Shown piece by piece: positions 46,689 through 57,993 of a DNA stretch of 64,000 bases. Made by a program: the position numbers and the translations under genes. Source of the stretch: Hibiscus mutabilis (taxonomy: Eukaryota > Streptophyta > Magnoliopsida > Malvales > Malvaceae). How positions within the stretch are numbered: position 1 is the first letter of the stretch; every line of letters begins with the position of its first letter. The notes beneath the pieces were generated by a model. It worked only from the letters and a program-made list of their open reading frames with translations. It searched no databases and had not been told where the DNA came from. The DNA lies in NCBI GenBank assembly GCA_019671005.1, contig CM033721.1:57102284-57166283 (forward strand), in the 5' to 3' direction.

Positions 46689-46714
46689 CCGTTGGATCAG
46701 ATCTGATCCAACGG
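46689..46714. repeat. 26-bp perfect palindrome in the Tat 5' LTR
   Basis: Same sequence as 29582-29607, half-site CCGTTGGATCAGA. The left outer flank here is gatctgg, so the outer pairing is weaker than in the 3' LTR. Confidence 0.95.
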
Positions 46715-47199
46715 CTAGATCTTGACGGCTGTAATAGAAAAGGAAGGGTTACCATATTAGTTTTTAGGGTTTTTAGGTTTAAATTGTTTTGGGCCTAATG
46801 GGCTTTGTGAATAGACTTGGACTAATAAATTGGGTTTATATTTGTCATTTTATATCTGTTTATTTTTTATTATCAGTCCATTTTATAATAACATAACATA
46901 CTTGCATACATATATAAACAAATATCCTTACACATAATATACAAATATCAATACTCATTACATATATACATAATAAATATGTTCATCCACATAATAGCAT
47001 ATATATTATTAATGCATGCAATAAACACATACACATATAAACATACAAACCTACATTTTAGCCTAAGTAGATAATAAACATACATACATCAAACACATAA
47101 TAAAGACGCATACCTAATATACATATAACAACACACATGTGCATAATACCTATACACATAATACAATTACTTAGCATCACTATTTTATTATCACATAGT

Positions 47200-47202
<3 letters not shown>

Positions 47203-47242
<40 letters not shown>
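47203..47242. repeat. (AC)n(AT)n microsatellite in the Tat 5' LTR
   Basis: About 15 AC units then five AT units. The matching place in the 3' LTR (about 30118-30133) has only acatgtatatatat, so the AC run grew after insertion or was lost there. Confidence 0.92.
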
Positions 47243-47243
<1 letters not shown>

Positions 47244-47306
47244 AGAGGCCCATTACTACGAAAACAAAAATAAAACGGGCCCAGCCCGAACAAAAATAGT
47301 GACTAC

Positions 47307-50300
47307 TATAATACCCCTTTCTCGTATTCATAGCTGAATACGAGTCAGAGATATCATAAAACATTTGTAAAACCCTCTACATTTGTAACTCGGTAAAATT
47401 TTGTTTCTTTAAAAATGTTACAGTGTATTTAGTTTTTATTTACAAATTTAGTTATTCGCGTAAAGTTTAAAAATAATATTTTCATCTTCAAATCGAATTT
47501 ATTTTCAGGAAGTAACTTATCAATTTAATTTGTCTTGATATAATTAATAAAACTAACTGATTTAAAATTCATCCAGATACTAAATAAAATACAAATTCTA
47601 TTAGAGCAGGCATACCCTTTTAATATACATGCCAACTAGTAAATATCAAACAGTATCAAAAGATATCTTACTGATACTGATGTACCTGTAATTAATTGAT
47701 GATGTCCGTATATGCTCCCTACTCCAACCATTTCTTCTTTTCTACGTGTAAAATAGTTACACGCTAAGTATTTACTTAGTGAGGCAATAATTCAAATTTG
47801 AGTGCAATTGTCATAATATCAATCTCAATATTAATTATTAATTATTAATAATGCATATGATCACCTTACCATTACATGCTCATTAACATAATTAAATATG
47901 TAATAGCATATATGTATATCAAAGTGATAAGATTATATCTTACTAATATTGGTTCCATTTCCATCCGTAACCTTTCAATGCTTACCAATACCTTTTTCCA
48001 ACTCCGTCTGCAAGCTTTCAAGCTTATCATTCTATTTTTTTTATTTCAATTCAGTTTACTTAGCCCAAGGTATCGAATTAAGAGATTCTATGTACACGAG
48101 TCATCCCCTATACCCAACCTTTCTTGAGTATGTATATTATTTGCACTCTACCGGGAGTGCTTAGCATCGAAGTGCTTCTGTATACTTACCAGAGTATACA
48201 ATATATCCCTCATTGAGTTTTTAAGAAATTACTCTGAAGTGCTTAGCACCCGTAATAAGTTCGTATGCTCAAACCATGCATGAGTTTACTCCTCAATGAG
48301 TATTCATAAAATTTGCACTTTACCTGAAGTGCTTAGAATCTTTATACAGCTGTATATGACTCTATGGCCAGCCAACTATACCTTTGAACCTCTATATCAT
48401 ACTTGGGCTTTATATCATCAAATATTTCATCCATGGCAATGTATATCAATTTATATTAACATGAAGCAGTTCATAACTGAATAACATTAATAGTAAATCA
48501 TCATCAATAACTAGTGATCAATGCATTTATTTTCAACCTTTGACATATTTAAAGTATGTCAAATGTATGATCAATGGCATAATTATCATGACAATATATA
48601 AACCAGGTAGACTCATCGCAAGTCTTACCGGTGATGTATAAAACATCTATGTATAATGTTATGTATGCATTGCACTCACCTGAGCCATGTATTAGTATGC
48701 CTCACTAAGTCCTCTTCGATCCTTTCCTTCATTGTACCTTGAACCTCCCTTGATTCGAACTTAACTTCATAATTCAAATAAGTAAAATATTTGTTAGATC
48801 CCAATCTAACAATATTTTAGACATATTGTCCAATATAATCATTCGAGCACAAAATCTCAAAAAAATTTCTTTTCTTCCTTTTATTGTTCAAAAACTCATT
48901 ATGGTCCTTAGTGACCAATTTGAACTTCCATTAACCCTTTTCAAGCTTACTAATCAACCTTAGATACAAAGTGTATCAATTCTCATTTTCTGGCAGTTTG
49001 CAGTACCTCCAAAGAAATATTTCAATAAAATAATCTACAACTTGGAATTTGATTCCCTTTGTTCTGATAGAAACTAGATTCAATAAGCTTTTCAACCATA
49101 TAAATTAATAGCCCAAATTCAACTTGTACGATTTATGGAGAATTTTCAAAGTCAATTTCTAGTATTGAATTTCGGAACAGCCTGCTATATTGTTTTCTGA
49201 CCTTTCACCAATTAAAAATTCATATCTTTTTGCTCAGAACTTGAAATCAGTTTCCGTTTATTAGACACGAAACTAGACGAACAAATCTTTACATCGGTAT
49301 AAAATTCACCTTCTAACCATTTTTGTAGAATTTATGGTGAATTTTCAAAGTTACTGCCATAAACCAGTTTTTCTACATAACTTCCATAAACAACTTCAAC
49401 TTTTATACTAACTTCTCCTTACTTCTCTACTTTTCAATTTAGTCCAATCACTAGCTTTAAACCACCAACTCATCACATTCTTCACCAAATAATTATTCAC
49501 AATAATTCTCCCTAATTTTCCTTATTTACCGAAATAGGTACTAAAATGCAAAGATAAGGATTCATGCTTCTTAACTTTGCAATTTAGTCCTCAATTCAAC
49601 ATTACTACCTTAATTCCATCATTACAACTAAAAATCAGTTTTAGCCCCCATACAAAACTTCCATTTCGATTTGGTCACTTAACTTTGACAAATTGTCAAA
49701 ATGGTCACTAATTCAATTCAACATTAATTTGGCATTCTAACTTCATTTTCTTATCTCTAACATCATTAATAACATAAATACACTCCAAATTATAAAAAAT
49801 TCAGATTTGGTCCTTCAACTTTTCAATTTTCCAAAATGGCCCCTACACAATTTAACTTAGGGTTTTGCTTCCAAACAACTATTCAAGCTTACTAGATCAT
49901 TATTTCAACATCACAAACCCTAAATTAAACTTGAATCCATAAACCCTAATCATCTTCATAATAATCAAAACTTGTAAAACTTAAATCCCAACTCAATATC
50001 ATGATTTTAACATCATACTACCTTGATTTCAACTTGAATTCAATCATGGAATCATAAAATCTCAAAAGCCCCAATTTTATCCATAAACCCTAATTTCTTT
50101 CTCATGTAAATTCTCATCAATCAAGCATGGATACCATAAATTATTGATATCAAAAGATAGAGCTTGCAGAGTAGAACAGCTTTGTAGTTGAAGATATTAC
50201 ATGAAAACTGAGTTTCGGGGCTTGAATCGAGCTTGGAATATTTTTTCTCTTTATTTCCCTAGACCTCATGTTTGTTGCTGGAAAAGATGAACATACCATT

Positions 50301-51250
50301 ATTTTACATATATATATATATTAAATGAATATTAAATTCATTTAATAATGAAATTACAATTTTGCCCCTTCTATCTAATGGTTGAGATTGATTTTTATCA
50401 TCAATCAAGGGCCAAGATTTAATATTCCATTTTATCTTTCCAAAATTGCCCTTGTAAATGTTTAAATATTTCAAAATTGCCATTGGGGCCAAATGACCAA
50501 TTTGCCCTCCAACTAGTTTTTATTTACTAGTTTGCCATTCTTGTAAAAATTCAACTAAATCTAGTTGGAATCCAACCAAATATAGTAAAATATCCATAAA
50601 TTAATATTTTATGAATTTTTCCATATCTTTTGGACCAGTCTCCAAAATTTCCATTCGATCCAACATACTGATAAATAATCGTTTACTTAGAAATAAACTG
50701 TAGGATTCATCTTGAATCGAACTAAAAATATTTACAGCACATGGAAATGACTTTTATAACCTTTCTCTATCATATGGTAAAATTTCAAAATTTTCCAGTT
50801 CGATCTGGGTATACGAATTTCACTTAACTTTAACTGCGATTTTCCTAATAATCGAAGTATCAGATCGAACCAAAAATTCCACATTCGTTTCACACCCTTA
50901 GGTGATCTATTTATTTATGAAATAAAAACCCTTAACTTTTGGGAAATTACAACTTTAGTCCCTAAACTTTTCCAAAGTTTATACTTTAGCCATAAAATTT
51001 TCAAAATTTACATTTTGGTCACTATACTTTTAAACTTCAATTTCCATTCCAATTTTCCTTGGTATTCAACCAAACTTTCACTATCTATCACATGATACCT
51101 TTATACCTTAGAAATTTCCTTTCCAAAACCCATAATTAAAGAAATCCCAACTTTCGCATTTTTGTTAGTTTAGTCACTAAGTTAGCTTTTAAGCTATTAT
51201 CTTAGTAATAAATGACCCTTAATCAACTTAGTAAATTTTGGGGTATTACA
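47307..51250 (-). repeat. 3' LTR of the Tekay-like element (3944 bp)
   Basis: The element strand starts TGTAATACCCCAAAATTTAC after the PPT and ends near ggggtattata at 47307. The end shares about 120 bp (tattcatagctgaatacgag, cattttgtttctttaaaaatgtta) with the 5' LTR remnant at 54251-54373. The body is non-coding: 48100-48500 holds recurring gaagtgcttag blocks; 49000-51000 is T/A-rich with repeated ttcaaaattt words. Confidence 0.85.
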
Positions 51251-51266
51251 ATTCTCTCCCCCTTAA
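51251..51266 (-). promoter_or_regulatory. Polypurine tract of the Tekay-like element
   Basis: The element strand reads taagggggagagaat right before TGTAATACCCC. Confidence 0.85.
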
Positions 51267-51399
51267 GAAAATTCATCCTCGAATTTTTCAATACTTACTT
51301 GGTTCCAAAAGGTAAGGAAAGTATTTTCTTATATTTTCTTTAACCTTGTGATTTTTTTGTCAAAGAACTTTAACAAACATGATTGTCTTGTTTTCTTAG

Positions 51400-51800
51400 T
51401 TCTTTGACTCCATGTGCTAGGATCATTATAGTTCTTTTTCATAGCTTAAATCCGGCCGAATCTCTATTTTCTCCGGAGTAACAACATGTGAGGAGTCTAA
51501 TCAATATTTCTAGAGCATCGATACATTATGAATCTTGTTCATTTCCAAAGATAAAGCTAACTATTAAGCTTAACTATCAAACTAACCCCTTTCCCAATTT
51601 CTTATAGTCCAATAAATTTTGAACTTAACTTTCTCTCTGTCTAAACCATAACACCATCTTACAAGGTGAAACTTTTAAGGAATACTTTATCCTTAACTTC
51701 ATATTTAATATCTTTTCTTTTAGGGTCAACATATAGTTTCCATCATTGAGATAGAAAATTTTCCTTGATAATACAAATATCTATCAAACCTAACTTCCAA
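51400..51800 (-). pseudogene. Integrase C-terminal remnant of the Tekay-like element
   Basis: The - strand near 51600-51710 reads DKVFLKVSPCK then KFIGL and EIGK, matching the GDKVFLKVSPWK and KLSPRFIGPYEI blocks of chromovirus integrase ends. Near 51480-51500 SSHVVTPEKIEIRPDLSYE follows. Several stops occur. The catalytic core is not seen between here and RNase H. Confidence 0.65.
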
Positions 51801-51873
51801 GTTTTCAGTTTCATTTTTTCCCACTTGTTTGCACCTTGACAACATTTTCATCCTTTCTTTAAAGATATCTTAT

Positions 51874-52597
51874 TTAATCCAATACGGTAAATTTTATTCT
51901 TAACTTGAAAATCAAAATACCATCTTCTTTTAATGCCAATCTTGCATTCATAGCTCTTAAGACAACAATTGTCTTTCGACTGAGAGCGTCAACTATCACA
52001 TTAGCTTTTTCTGGATGATAGTCAATGACCATATCATAATTCTTAAGAAACTCGATCCAACTTCTTTGCGTTAAGTTCAACTCTTCTTTAGTAAGCATAT
52101 ACTTTAAACTTTTATAACCTATATAAATATAGCATCGTTCACTGTATAAATAATGATGCTATATCTTTTAAAGCAAATACAACCATTACCAGCTCCAAAT
52201 CCCAAGTAAGGTAATTGTTCTCATATATCTTAAGTTGTCTCAAGCATAGACCATCACTTTTCCTTTTTTTCATAAGTATGCATCCCAAACCGTTATGAGA
52301 AGCATCTCTATATACTACATAATCTTTACCCGATTCTGGTTGTACTAGTACTGTGGTTTCTATTAAGATCTCTTTTAATGTCTCAAAGTTTTCTTGGCAT
52401 TTGTCTATCCAACTGAATGGCATTTCTTTCCTCAATAGCTTGGTCAATGATGAGGCAATCATCAAGAAATTCTGAACCTCTAAAACATTCTTCAGAGGTT
52501 TCCATTCAACTATAATTTGTACTTTCTCGGGGTCTACTTTTATTCCCACTGCCAAATCCACAAATCTAATAAAACAACCTTTGACAACCAAATTCAT
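51874..52597 (-). pseudogene. RT C-terminal and RNase H remnant of the Tekay-like element
   Basis: 52139-52597 starts at the end of RT (DPEKVQIIVEWKPLKNVLEV) and continues through LLRKEMPFSW, QENFETLKEIL and VYRDASHNGLGCILM, the RNase H Asp motif (normally YSDASHNGLGCVLM). 51874-52098 holds LTQRSWIEFLKNYDMVIDYH and NVIVDALSRK. A frameshift separates the parts. Confidence 0.85.
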
Positions 52598-53349
52598 ACT
52601 TTAACAGTTTAAAATATAACTTATTTTCTCGAAAGGTTTGAAAAACAATGCAAAAATGGGCATTTTATTCTTCCTTTTTTCTTCGAATAGACCAAAATAT
52701 ACTCAGTGAACTCTACCAAAAATTGGTCCAAGCAAAATTAAAATACCTGGTTCATTAGGCCTATAAATGCTGTAGGCATCATCACAAACTCATAGTATTC
52801 ATACTGAGTCCGAAAAGCTATATTTAGAATTTCTTTTTCCTTGATTTTTTTAACTAATCAAAAGAACATCAGTCTTCGGAAGAAGATATTTATTCTTTAC
52901 TATTGCCTTCTCGAGCTGATAGAAACCAGTCTTTCTCTTTCACAATTAAAACTGGTATGCCCTCAAGATGACACACTTGACTTTATAAAACATCGACCTA
53001 ACATTCCTTGCAATTTGTACCTTTAAATCTCGAAGTTCGGTCGAAGCCATTTTATATGGGGCCATTAATTTAAGCGCAATACCTGGTATCATCTTTATTT
53101 TGAATTTCACTTCTCAATCTAGAGGTAATTCTGAGTAACCCATCTGGGCATACATCCAGATATTTTTGGACAGTCGAGTTATTTTCCAATTTAACTTTAA
53201 CAGCCCGACCATCTACTACATTTGCTAAGAAAACTTAGCAACCTTAACAACAATTTCCTTAATAAAAATCAGAAATTACATTAGAAAAGGGGTTTACCCT
53301 TTTATCAACCACTACTATTTTTGTGCCTTCCATGTTTTTCAATATTAAT

Positions 53350-53660
53350 CACTTTATGCGACAATTCAACATGACCTGATAGAAGGTAACCAATTCATGC
53401 CCACAATCATCTTAGACTCCTCAAAAGATAATTCCATTAAGTTTATCGGAAACTCTATTTCTTATATTTTTATCGAGCAATTCCACATGTTCAGCTCACC
53501 CTTACATTATAACCGAACAAATTTGTGACCGCTATATTACTTGAAATGGGTTCTATAAGGATATCTCATTCACCATTCAACTTCGTACTTATATACGAAT
53601 GTGTAAAGCTAGGACCCATCAACATCAATACATGTTTATCCAAAAAGATGAGATGTACCT
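53350..53660 (-). pseudogene. Aspartic protease remnant of the Tekay-like element
   Basis: The - strand near 53580-53625 reads MGPSFTHSYIST, corresponding to the DTGSTHSYI-type protease core of Tekay elements, followed by SSNIAVTNLFGYNVRV. Stops interrupt it. The region 53661-54230 (gag side) gives no readable domain. Confidence 0.45.
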
Positions 53661-54229
53661 TCTATGATTTTCGAATCATCCCAATCTTTATCAGTCCTGA
53701 TGTTATAAACTCAAACTGATATGTGCAATCCTGGCTATGAAGAAAATTCAGATGGTTTTCTAATCTAGCTTAAATCTCGGAGCAACAAAACAACCTTCAT
53801 CCAATTTCTCGGTATCCAAATAGCGGAATTTGTCCAGTGTAATCCTTAGATTATTCAGTTACAAATCAACAATCACTGGACCTTAATCTGCATTTCCTTT
53901 CAATTCAGGTGTTTCTAAACTTTTCAGTTCCTTAATCCGGCACATGCACTTCTTGTTGTACCAGTGTCCCTTTCTTGTTCAGATTTATCCAAAGGGTTAT
54001 TATTAACCTTATTGTTACTACTCTTGATTCCTTCCAAAGCTTCCAATTTACCAGTTCATCAAGCTTTCTTGACTCAAAAATTTCTTATAATTCCTCCCAA
54101 TTTACATTAGTAAGGAGCGACATCAATCAAATCGTAAAAGCATCAGATCAGTAATATTGATATCCTAGTGGCATGTTTACTGTTTTTAACATAAAACCAT
54201 TTTCATTTAGGCCAAGAATCAGCTAAACC

Positions 54230-54250
54230 TGTAGCTATGATACCAATAAA
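54230..54250 (-). promoter_or_regulatory. Primer binding site of the Tekay-like element
   Basis: The element strand reads attTATTGGTATCATAGC next to the LTR end ggggtattaca. TGGTATCA matches the initiator Met-tRNA PBS (TGGTATCAGAGC). Confidence 0.75.
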
Positions 54251-54373
54251 TGTAATACCCCTTTCCCATATTCATAGCTGAATACGAGTTAGAGATATCA
54301 CAAAACATTTGTAAAACCCTCTACATTTGTAACTCGGTAAAATTTTGTTTCTTTAAAAATGTTACAATGTATA
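54251..54373 (-). repeat. 5' LTR remnant of the Tekay-like element
   Basis: About 122 bp nearly identical to 47307-47430, then the sequence changes abruptly to Athila integrase at about 54372. Over 3.8 kb of this LTR is missing. Confidence 0.88.
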
Positions 54374-55440
54374 CATTTTGGAGGAACTCGCACCGCGGCC
54401 AAAGTTTTACAATCCGGTTTGTATTGGCCAACAATGTACAAAGATGCCCAAGAGTTTTACAAGCAATGTGATCGTTGCTAGAGGATGGGCAATATCTCTA
54501 GACGACATGAGATGCCGCTCCAAAACATCATCGAGGTGGAATTGTTTGATGTATGGGGGATCGATTTTATGAGACCTTTCCCATCTTCATTCGTCAACCT
54601 CTACTTTCTACTTGTTGTTGACTACGTGTCTAAATGGGTTGAGGCAGCTGCAGTTCCCACCAACGATTCCAAGACCGTGCAACGATTCTTGCAAAAAATA
54701 TATTTACATGGTTTGGGATGCCGAGAGCAATTATCAGTGATGAAGGCAAGCACTTTGAAAACAGACTTATTACCAAGATGTTGCAACGCTTCGGCGTGTC
54801 ACACAAAATTGCCACGGCATATCACCCACAAACCAATGGGCGAGCAAAAATTTTTAACCGAGAATTGAAGGGTATACTCGAGAAAGTTGTAAATCCCTCT
54901 AGGAAGGATTCGTCAGTAAGACTAGATGATGCACTCTAGGCATATCGCACTGCATTCAAAACACCCTTAGGTATGTCTCCCTTCCGACTTGTCTATGGAA
55001 AAACATGCCATCTACCGGTGGAAATTGAACACGAGGCATGTTGGGCAATCAAGACCGTGAATATGAATTGGGAAAGTGCCGGGCAAAAGCGTTTGTTGGA
55101 CCTCAACGAGATAGAAGAATTTCGTGCACTCGCATATAACAATGCACGTATCTACAATGAGAAAACAAAGCAATGGCATGACAAGAAACTATTGTCGCGG
55201 CAATTCATGCCAGGGCAACTATTTCTCTTATTCAATTCTCGGCTGAAACTTTTCCCGGGAAAATTGAAATCAAGATGGTTGGGACCATTTGAAGTTGTCA
55301 AACCGTTCTCCCATGGTGCCGTGATAATCAAGTCCATCACTGACGAACATGAATTCAAAGTTAACGGACAAAGATTGAAGCACTACAACGGTGCCCATGT
55401 GGAACGTAACAAAGAAGTGGTCACCTTAGGAGATGCATGA
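54374..55440 (+). pseudogene. Athila integrase
   Basis: It starts within the zinc-binding H2C2 segment (HFGGTRTAAKVLQS then QCDRC). Core blocks: VWGIDFMRPFP (first catalytic Asp), YVSKWVEAAAVPTND, then PRAIISDEGKHFEN in another frame (second Asp) and HPQTNGRAKIFNRELKGILE. The Glu normally following NGQAE reads Lys (NGRAK). 54973-55440 is the clean C-terminal part (SPFRLVYGKTCHLPVEIEHE, LLFNSRLKLFPGKLKSRWLG). TAG at about 54480, a frameshift near 54715 and TAG at 54938-54940 break it. Confidence 0.9.
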
Positions 55441-55992
55441 GCATGCTCTCCTTTCGATATTTTCTTTTTCTTTTATTTTTTTCGAACTATTTAATTTTTT
55501 TATTTATTATTTTCGGTTATTTTTCTTTTTAGGATAGATATATTTATTTTCTTTAAGATTAAAACTACATATTTCTTTCATATTTATCTAATTGTTTTTA
55601 AAATTTTAAGTTTAAGAATTTCTTTGCACATCTTTATTTATTTTCTTTTATTAGTTTATCTTTAATTTTAATCCTTATTTTATTTGTTTTTGAATTGTAG
55701 GAAAAAAGTTCAAGATAAAGAGGAATTTTGATTCAAGAAGGAAACTTCTTCAACAAGGAAATTAATGGGCTGAATCTAAGGCTTATATTAAGCCTCCAAT
55801 TTACCCTAAATAAACCCTACATAACCGGCCAAACCCTTCCCCTTCCCTAAACCCCCTAGCCGTCACCTTCCCCCAATCTAAACCCTTGTTTTCTTTCTTT
55901 CAAAATTACTCCCACTCACCATATTTACTACCTATCTTTTCTATTTAACCCATCACCCTTAACTTCCAAGAAGCCTATTCCTACTTTTTACC
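55441..55992 (+). other. Spacer between Athila integrase and the env-position ORF
   Basis: T-rich non-coding stretch (55460-55690), then a leader with a ccaaaccctt/ccccaatcta composition at 55790-55990. An acceptor-like tttgtttttgaattgtag at 55683-55700 could allow splicing to express the downstream ORF; this is inference. Confidence 0.45.
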
Positions 55993-57558
55993 TTGCAACT
56001 CTTTAGTTTCTTTTGCTTTCTTTTCTTTGTTTTTACCAAACTCACAACCAAGATCATCCATGGCATCCAAAATCGAATTTTTGGTTCATCCAAGTTCCTC
56101 AAAGAACCAAGATACAAGAAGTTTGCTACACCGGTGGTTCAAGAAAGATTTCACTCCAAGTTTGAATGCCGGAAGATTTGCGAAGAACAATGCTTCGAAT
56201 ATTCCAACTCTCATCAATATTTCGGCCTTGAACCATTCATCTTTGAAAGGATTGCACATCAAAAGTGGCAAATCTTTTACCATCAATCGACACCGGGTAA
56301 CATCTCATGGGTAAGAGAATTCTATGCTCACTCACCTAACCCGGATAATCCTTATGTTTTTGTTCGTGACAAGGCTATACTCATAAGCCCAGAAAACATC
56401 AACACCTTTTACGGGCTCTACATTGAGAAGGACGAGCATCAAGCCTTTGTTGATCAACTCACGCCCAAGCAACTCGACAAGGTGCTTCAAGAACTCACTC
56501 TACCGGGAACTCATTGGAACGACGGTAAATACAAGGGCACGATAAATCACCTTCGGCTTAAACCCGAGGCAAAATTATGGAATAAGTTTGTTAAAACTTC
56601 TTTAATTCCCACCACACACAATACTACCATTGATACACCTCGTCCTTTGCTCATACATTCTATCTTGCATAATCGCATCATTAACATTGGAAAAATTATT
56701 TGTGATGAGATTTTTGTATTTAGCACAAAAGACAAGGGTTCTCTTTTCTTCCTTTGCTTAATTTCCAATCTTTGCAAGGATATGCATGTCCCAATTGAGT
56801 CCACTGATGAAAAGGCCCTACCAAAGTCCGGTTGGAATCGAGAACAAATCCAAAAGCTAATGGGCGAGGCACCGGTAAAATCCCCAATGCCTTCAATGGT
56901 CGCAACAACTCTTGCCACCTCAGCAACCCCTAATGCTCAAGCAACTGATGCTCGGGCAACTCGGCCAGCAACCCTAGGACAACTTGAAACACTCTTACAA
57001 CTGTTGGTGAACCGCCTTAGGCAAATTGAAGACTGGCAATTAATGTTCATGCGGTACATGAAGGATCACAACAATGCCATCACCCAAGTCATCCTAGAAA
57101 AGTACCCAGACAGCCACGTGCCGTTCCCCATCTTTCCTGCCGAAACCCTTGCCACGGCAACCAATGAAGCAGTTGCCACGACAACCGCAACAGATGATGT
57201 TGCAGCAACCTACACTGTGCTTGCCCAAGCAGTTGCCACGGCAACCAACACTGAAGATGCAGCGACAACCAAAGCTAAAGACGCCCTGGAAACCAATGCA
57301 AAAGCCAAAGGTAAAGCACCTATGCCTGAATCAACTCGTACTGAATCATTGTCTGATTTTTCAAATTCGGACGAGTCCTCCAGTGCACCAACAAAGACCG
57401 CACCAATCGAATCCTCCAAGCCAAGTGAAAAGCCAATGACATTGATGAAGAGGACAATGAGGACAACCCTGTACGAGGATCGATTCCACCATCGGCAACA
57501 AGGAAGCAACCACCACGTTCAAGCAAAAGAATCAAGACACCGACCAAAAGGAAACTAA
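55993..57558 (+). CDS. Athila env-position ORF (putative plant transposon protein domain), 521 codons
   Basis: The frame is open for 521 codons. The N-terminal half resembles the putative plant transposon protein domain found in Athila-type third ORFs: FIFERIAHQKWQIFYHQ, WVREFYAHSPNPDNPYVFVR and ISPENINTFYGLY at about residues 75-150. The C-terminal third is Ala/Thr-rich, then Ser-rich and acidic. The function of this ORF is unsettled. The nominal start gives a hydrophobic N-terminus (MQLFSFFCFLFFVF), but a likely original start, MASK at 56059, is in another frame, so the first 30-50 codons may be leader sequence brought into frame by an indel. No later transmembrane segment was seen, so a true envelope role is unsupported. 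Confidence 0.6.
   Translation: MQLFSFFCFLFFVFTKLTTKIIHGIQNRIFGSSKFLKEPRYKKFATPVVQERFHSKFECRKICEEQCFEYSNSHQYFGLEPFIFERIAHQKWQIFYHQSTPGNISWVREFYAHSPNPDNPYVFVRDKAILISPENINTFYGLYIEKDEHQAFVDQLTPKQLDKVLQELTLPGTHWNDGKYKGTINHLRLKPEAKLWNKFVKTSLIPTTHNTTIDTPRPLLIHSILHNRIINIGKIICDEIFVFSTKDKGSLFFLCLISNLCKDMHVPIESTDEKALPKSGWNREQIQKLMGEAPVKSPMPSMVATTLATSATPNAQATDARATRPATLGQLETLLQLLVNRLRQIEDWQLMFMRYMKDHNNAITQVILEKYPDSHVPFPIFPAETLATATNEAVATTTATDDVAATYTVLAQAVATATNTEDAATTKAKDALETNAKAKGKAPMPESTRTESLSDFSNSDESSSAPTKTAPIESSKPSEKPMTLMKRTMRTTLYEDRFHHRQQGSNHHVQAKESRHRPKGN
57130..57300 (+). repeat. Irregular repeat encoding the Ala/Thr-rich tract
   Basis: The words gttgccacggcaacc and gccacgacaacc recur four to five times, encoding VATATN/VATTTA. 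They contain the palindrome tTGCCacGGCAa seen elsewhere in this element. Confidence 0.75.
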
Positions 57559-57649
57559 TCATCCACGACGACGAACTCTCAGAGTAAGTCCTCGTTTGCA
57601 TTTTAGTTTTCTTTATTTTTATTTTTATTTTTATTTTTCTTTGTTGCAT

Positions 57650-57685
57650 GCATTGAGGACAATGCCTCACTCGAGTTTGGGGGGG
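57650..57685 (+). promoter_or_regulatory. First hairpin plus PPT-like G-run
   Basis: GCATTG-AGGA-CAATGC (57650-57665) can fold with a 6-bp stem and 4-base loop. About 13 bp later gagtttggggggg (57673-57685) looks like a PPT. No LTR follows here, so it is either internal or an obsolete PPT. Confidence 0.55.
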
Positions 57686-57993
57686 ATTGTTGTTAGTTAG
57701 TTACCATGTTTAGTTTCATTCATCTTAAGTATTGCATTTAGGATACATAAATTGCTTGCCATGCCTTTACTTGGAACAAGAATTGCCTAGATTTGATGAA
57801 TATCCGATGATGACTTTGCCAATGTACTTAATTGATAGAACTTTTTATTCTAGGATAAACGTTGAAACACTTAGAATCATACTATGATGCTAAATTTAAT
57901 GAAGCACTGTATGGCTTGATTGATATAAGGAATTCTAGCGAACTTAGGTTGATAGTTAAAAAGTTGAGGGATTAGAATAAAAATTGGATGAAT

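Larger units (their letters stand above)
26396..47307 (-). mobile_element. Tat/Ogre-type Ty3/gypsy retrotransposon, about 20.9 kb
   Basis: Two long direct LTRs (3.8 and 3.7 kb) flank an internal region of about 13.4 kb. In element orientation this has a PBS, an extra ORF before gag, gag, protease, RT, RNase H, a second (archaeal-type) RNase H, integrase, a long 3' UTR with tandem repeats, and a PPT. The extra ORF and second RNase H are hallmarks of the Tat/Ogre lineage. All coding parts carry stops or frameshifts. A solo LTR sits in the RT. No matching 5-bp target duplication is seen: acatg lies left, ataat right. Confidence 0.92.
43592..47307 (-). repeat. Tat element 5' LTR (3716 bp)
   Basis: The partner of 26396-30199. 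Its inner end (43592, ggtcgctaca on the element strand) is followed by the PBS, which fixes orientation. Its outer end abuts the LTR of the Tekay-like element and the first bases are altered (AGTAGTCAC instead of TGTAATCAC). It has a CA/TA microsatellite near the outer end that the other LTR lacks. Confidence 0.9.
47307..54373 (-). mobile_element. Decayed Tekay-like chromovirus (Ty3/gypsy)
   Basis: In element orientation: 5' LTR remnant (54251-54373), PBS (tRNA-iMet type), a shrunken internal region of 3 kb with protease, RT-RNase H and integrase C-terminal traces, PPT and a 3.9-kb 3' LTR. TGTAATACCCC...GGGGTATTACA ends are typical. Most of gag, RT and integrase core are missing or unreadable. 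The 5' LTR is cut off by the Athila fragment. Confidence 0.85.

Noticed and set aside
46367..46798. 143-codon + strand frame, with a similar start at 29284
   Set aside because: The shared start reflects only the two LTR copies. It is antisense to the element, and the reading differs after the first 40-50 codons.
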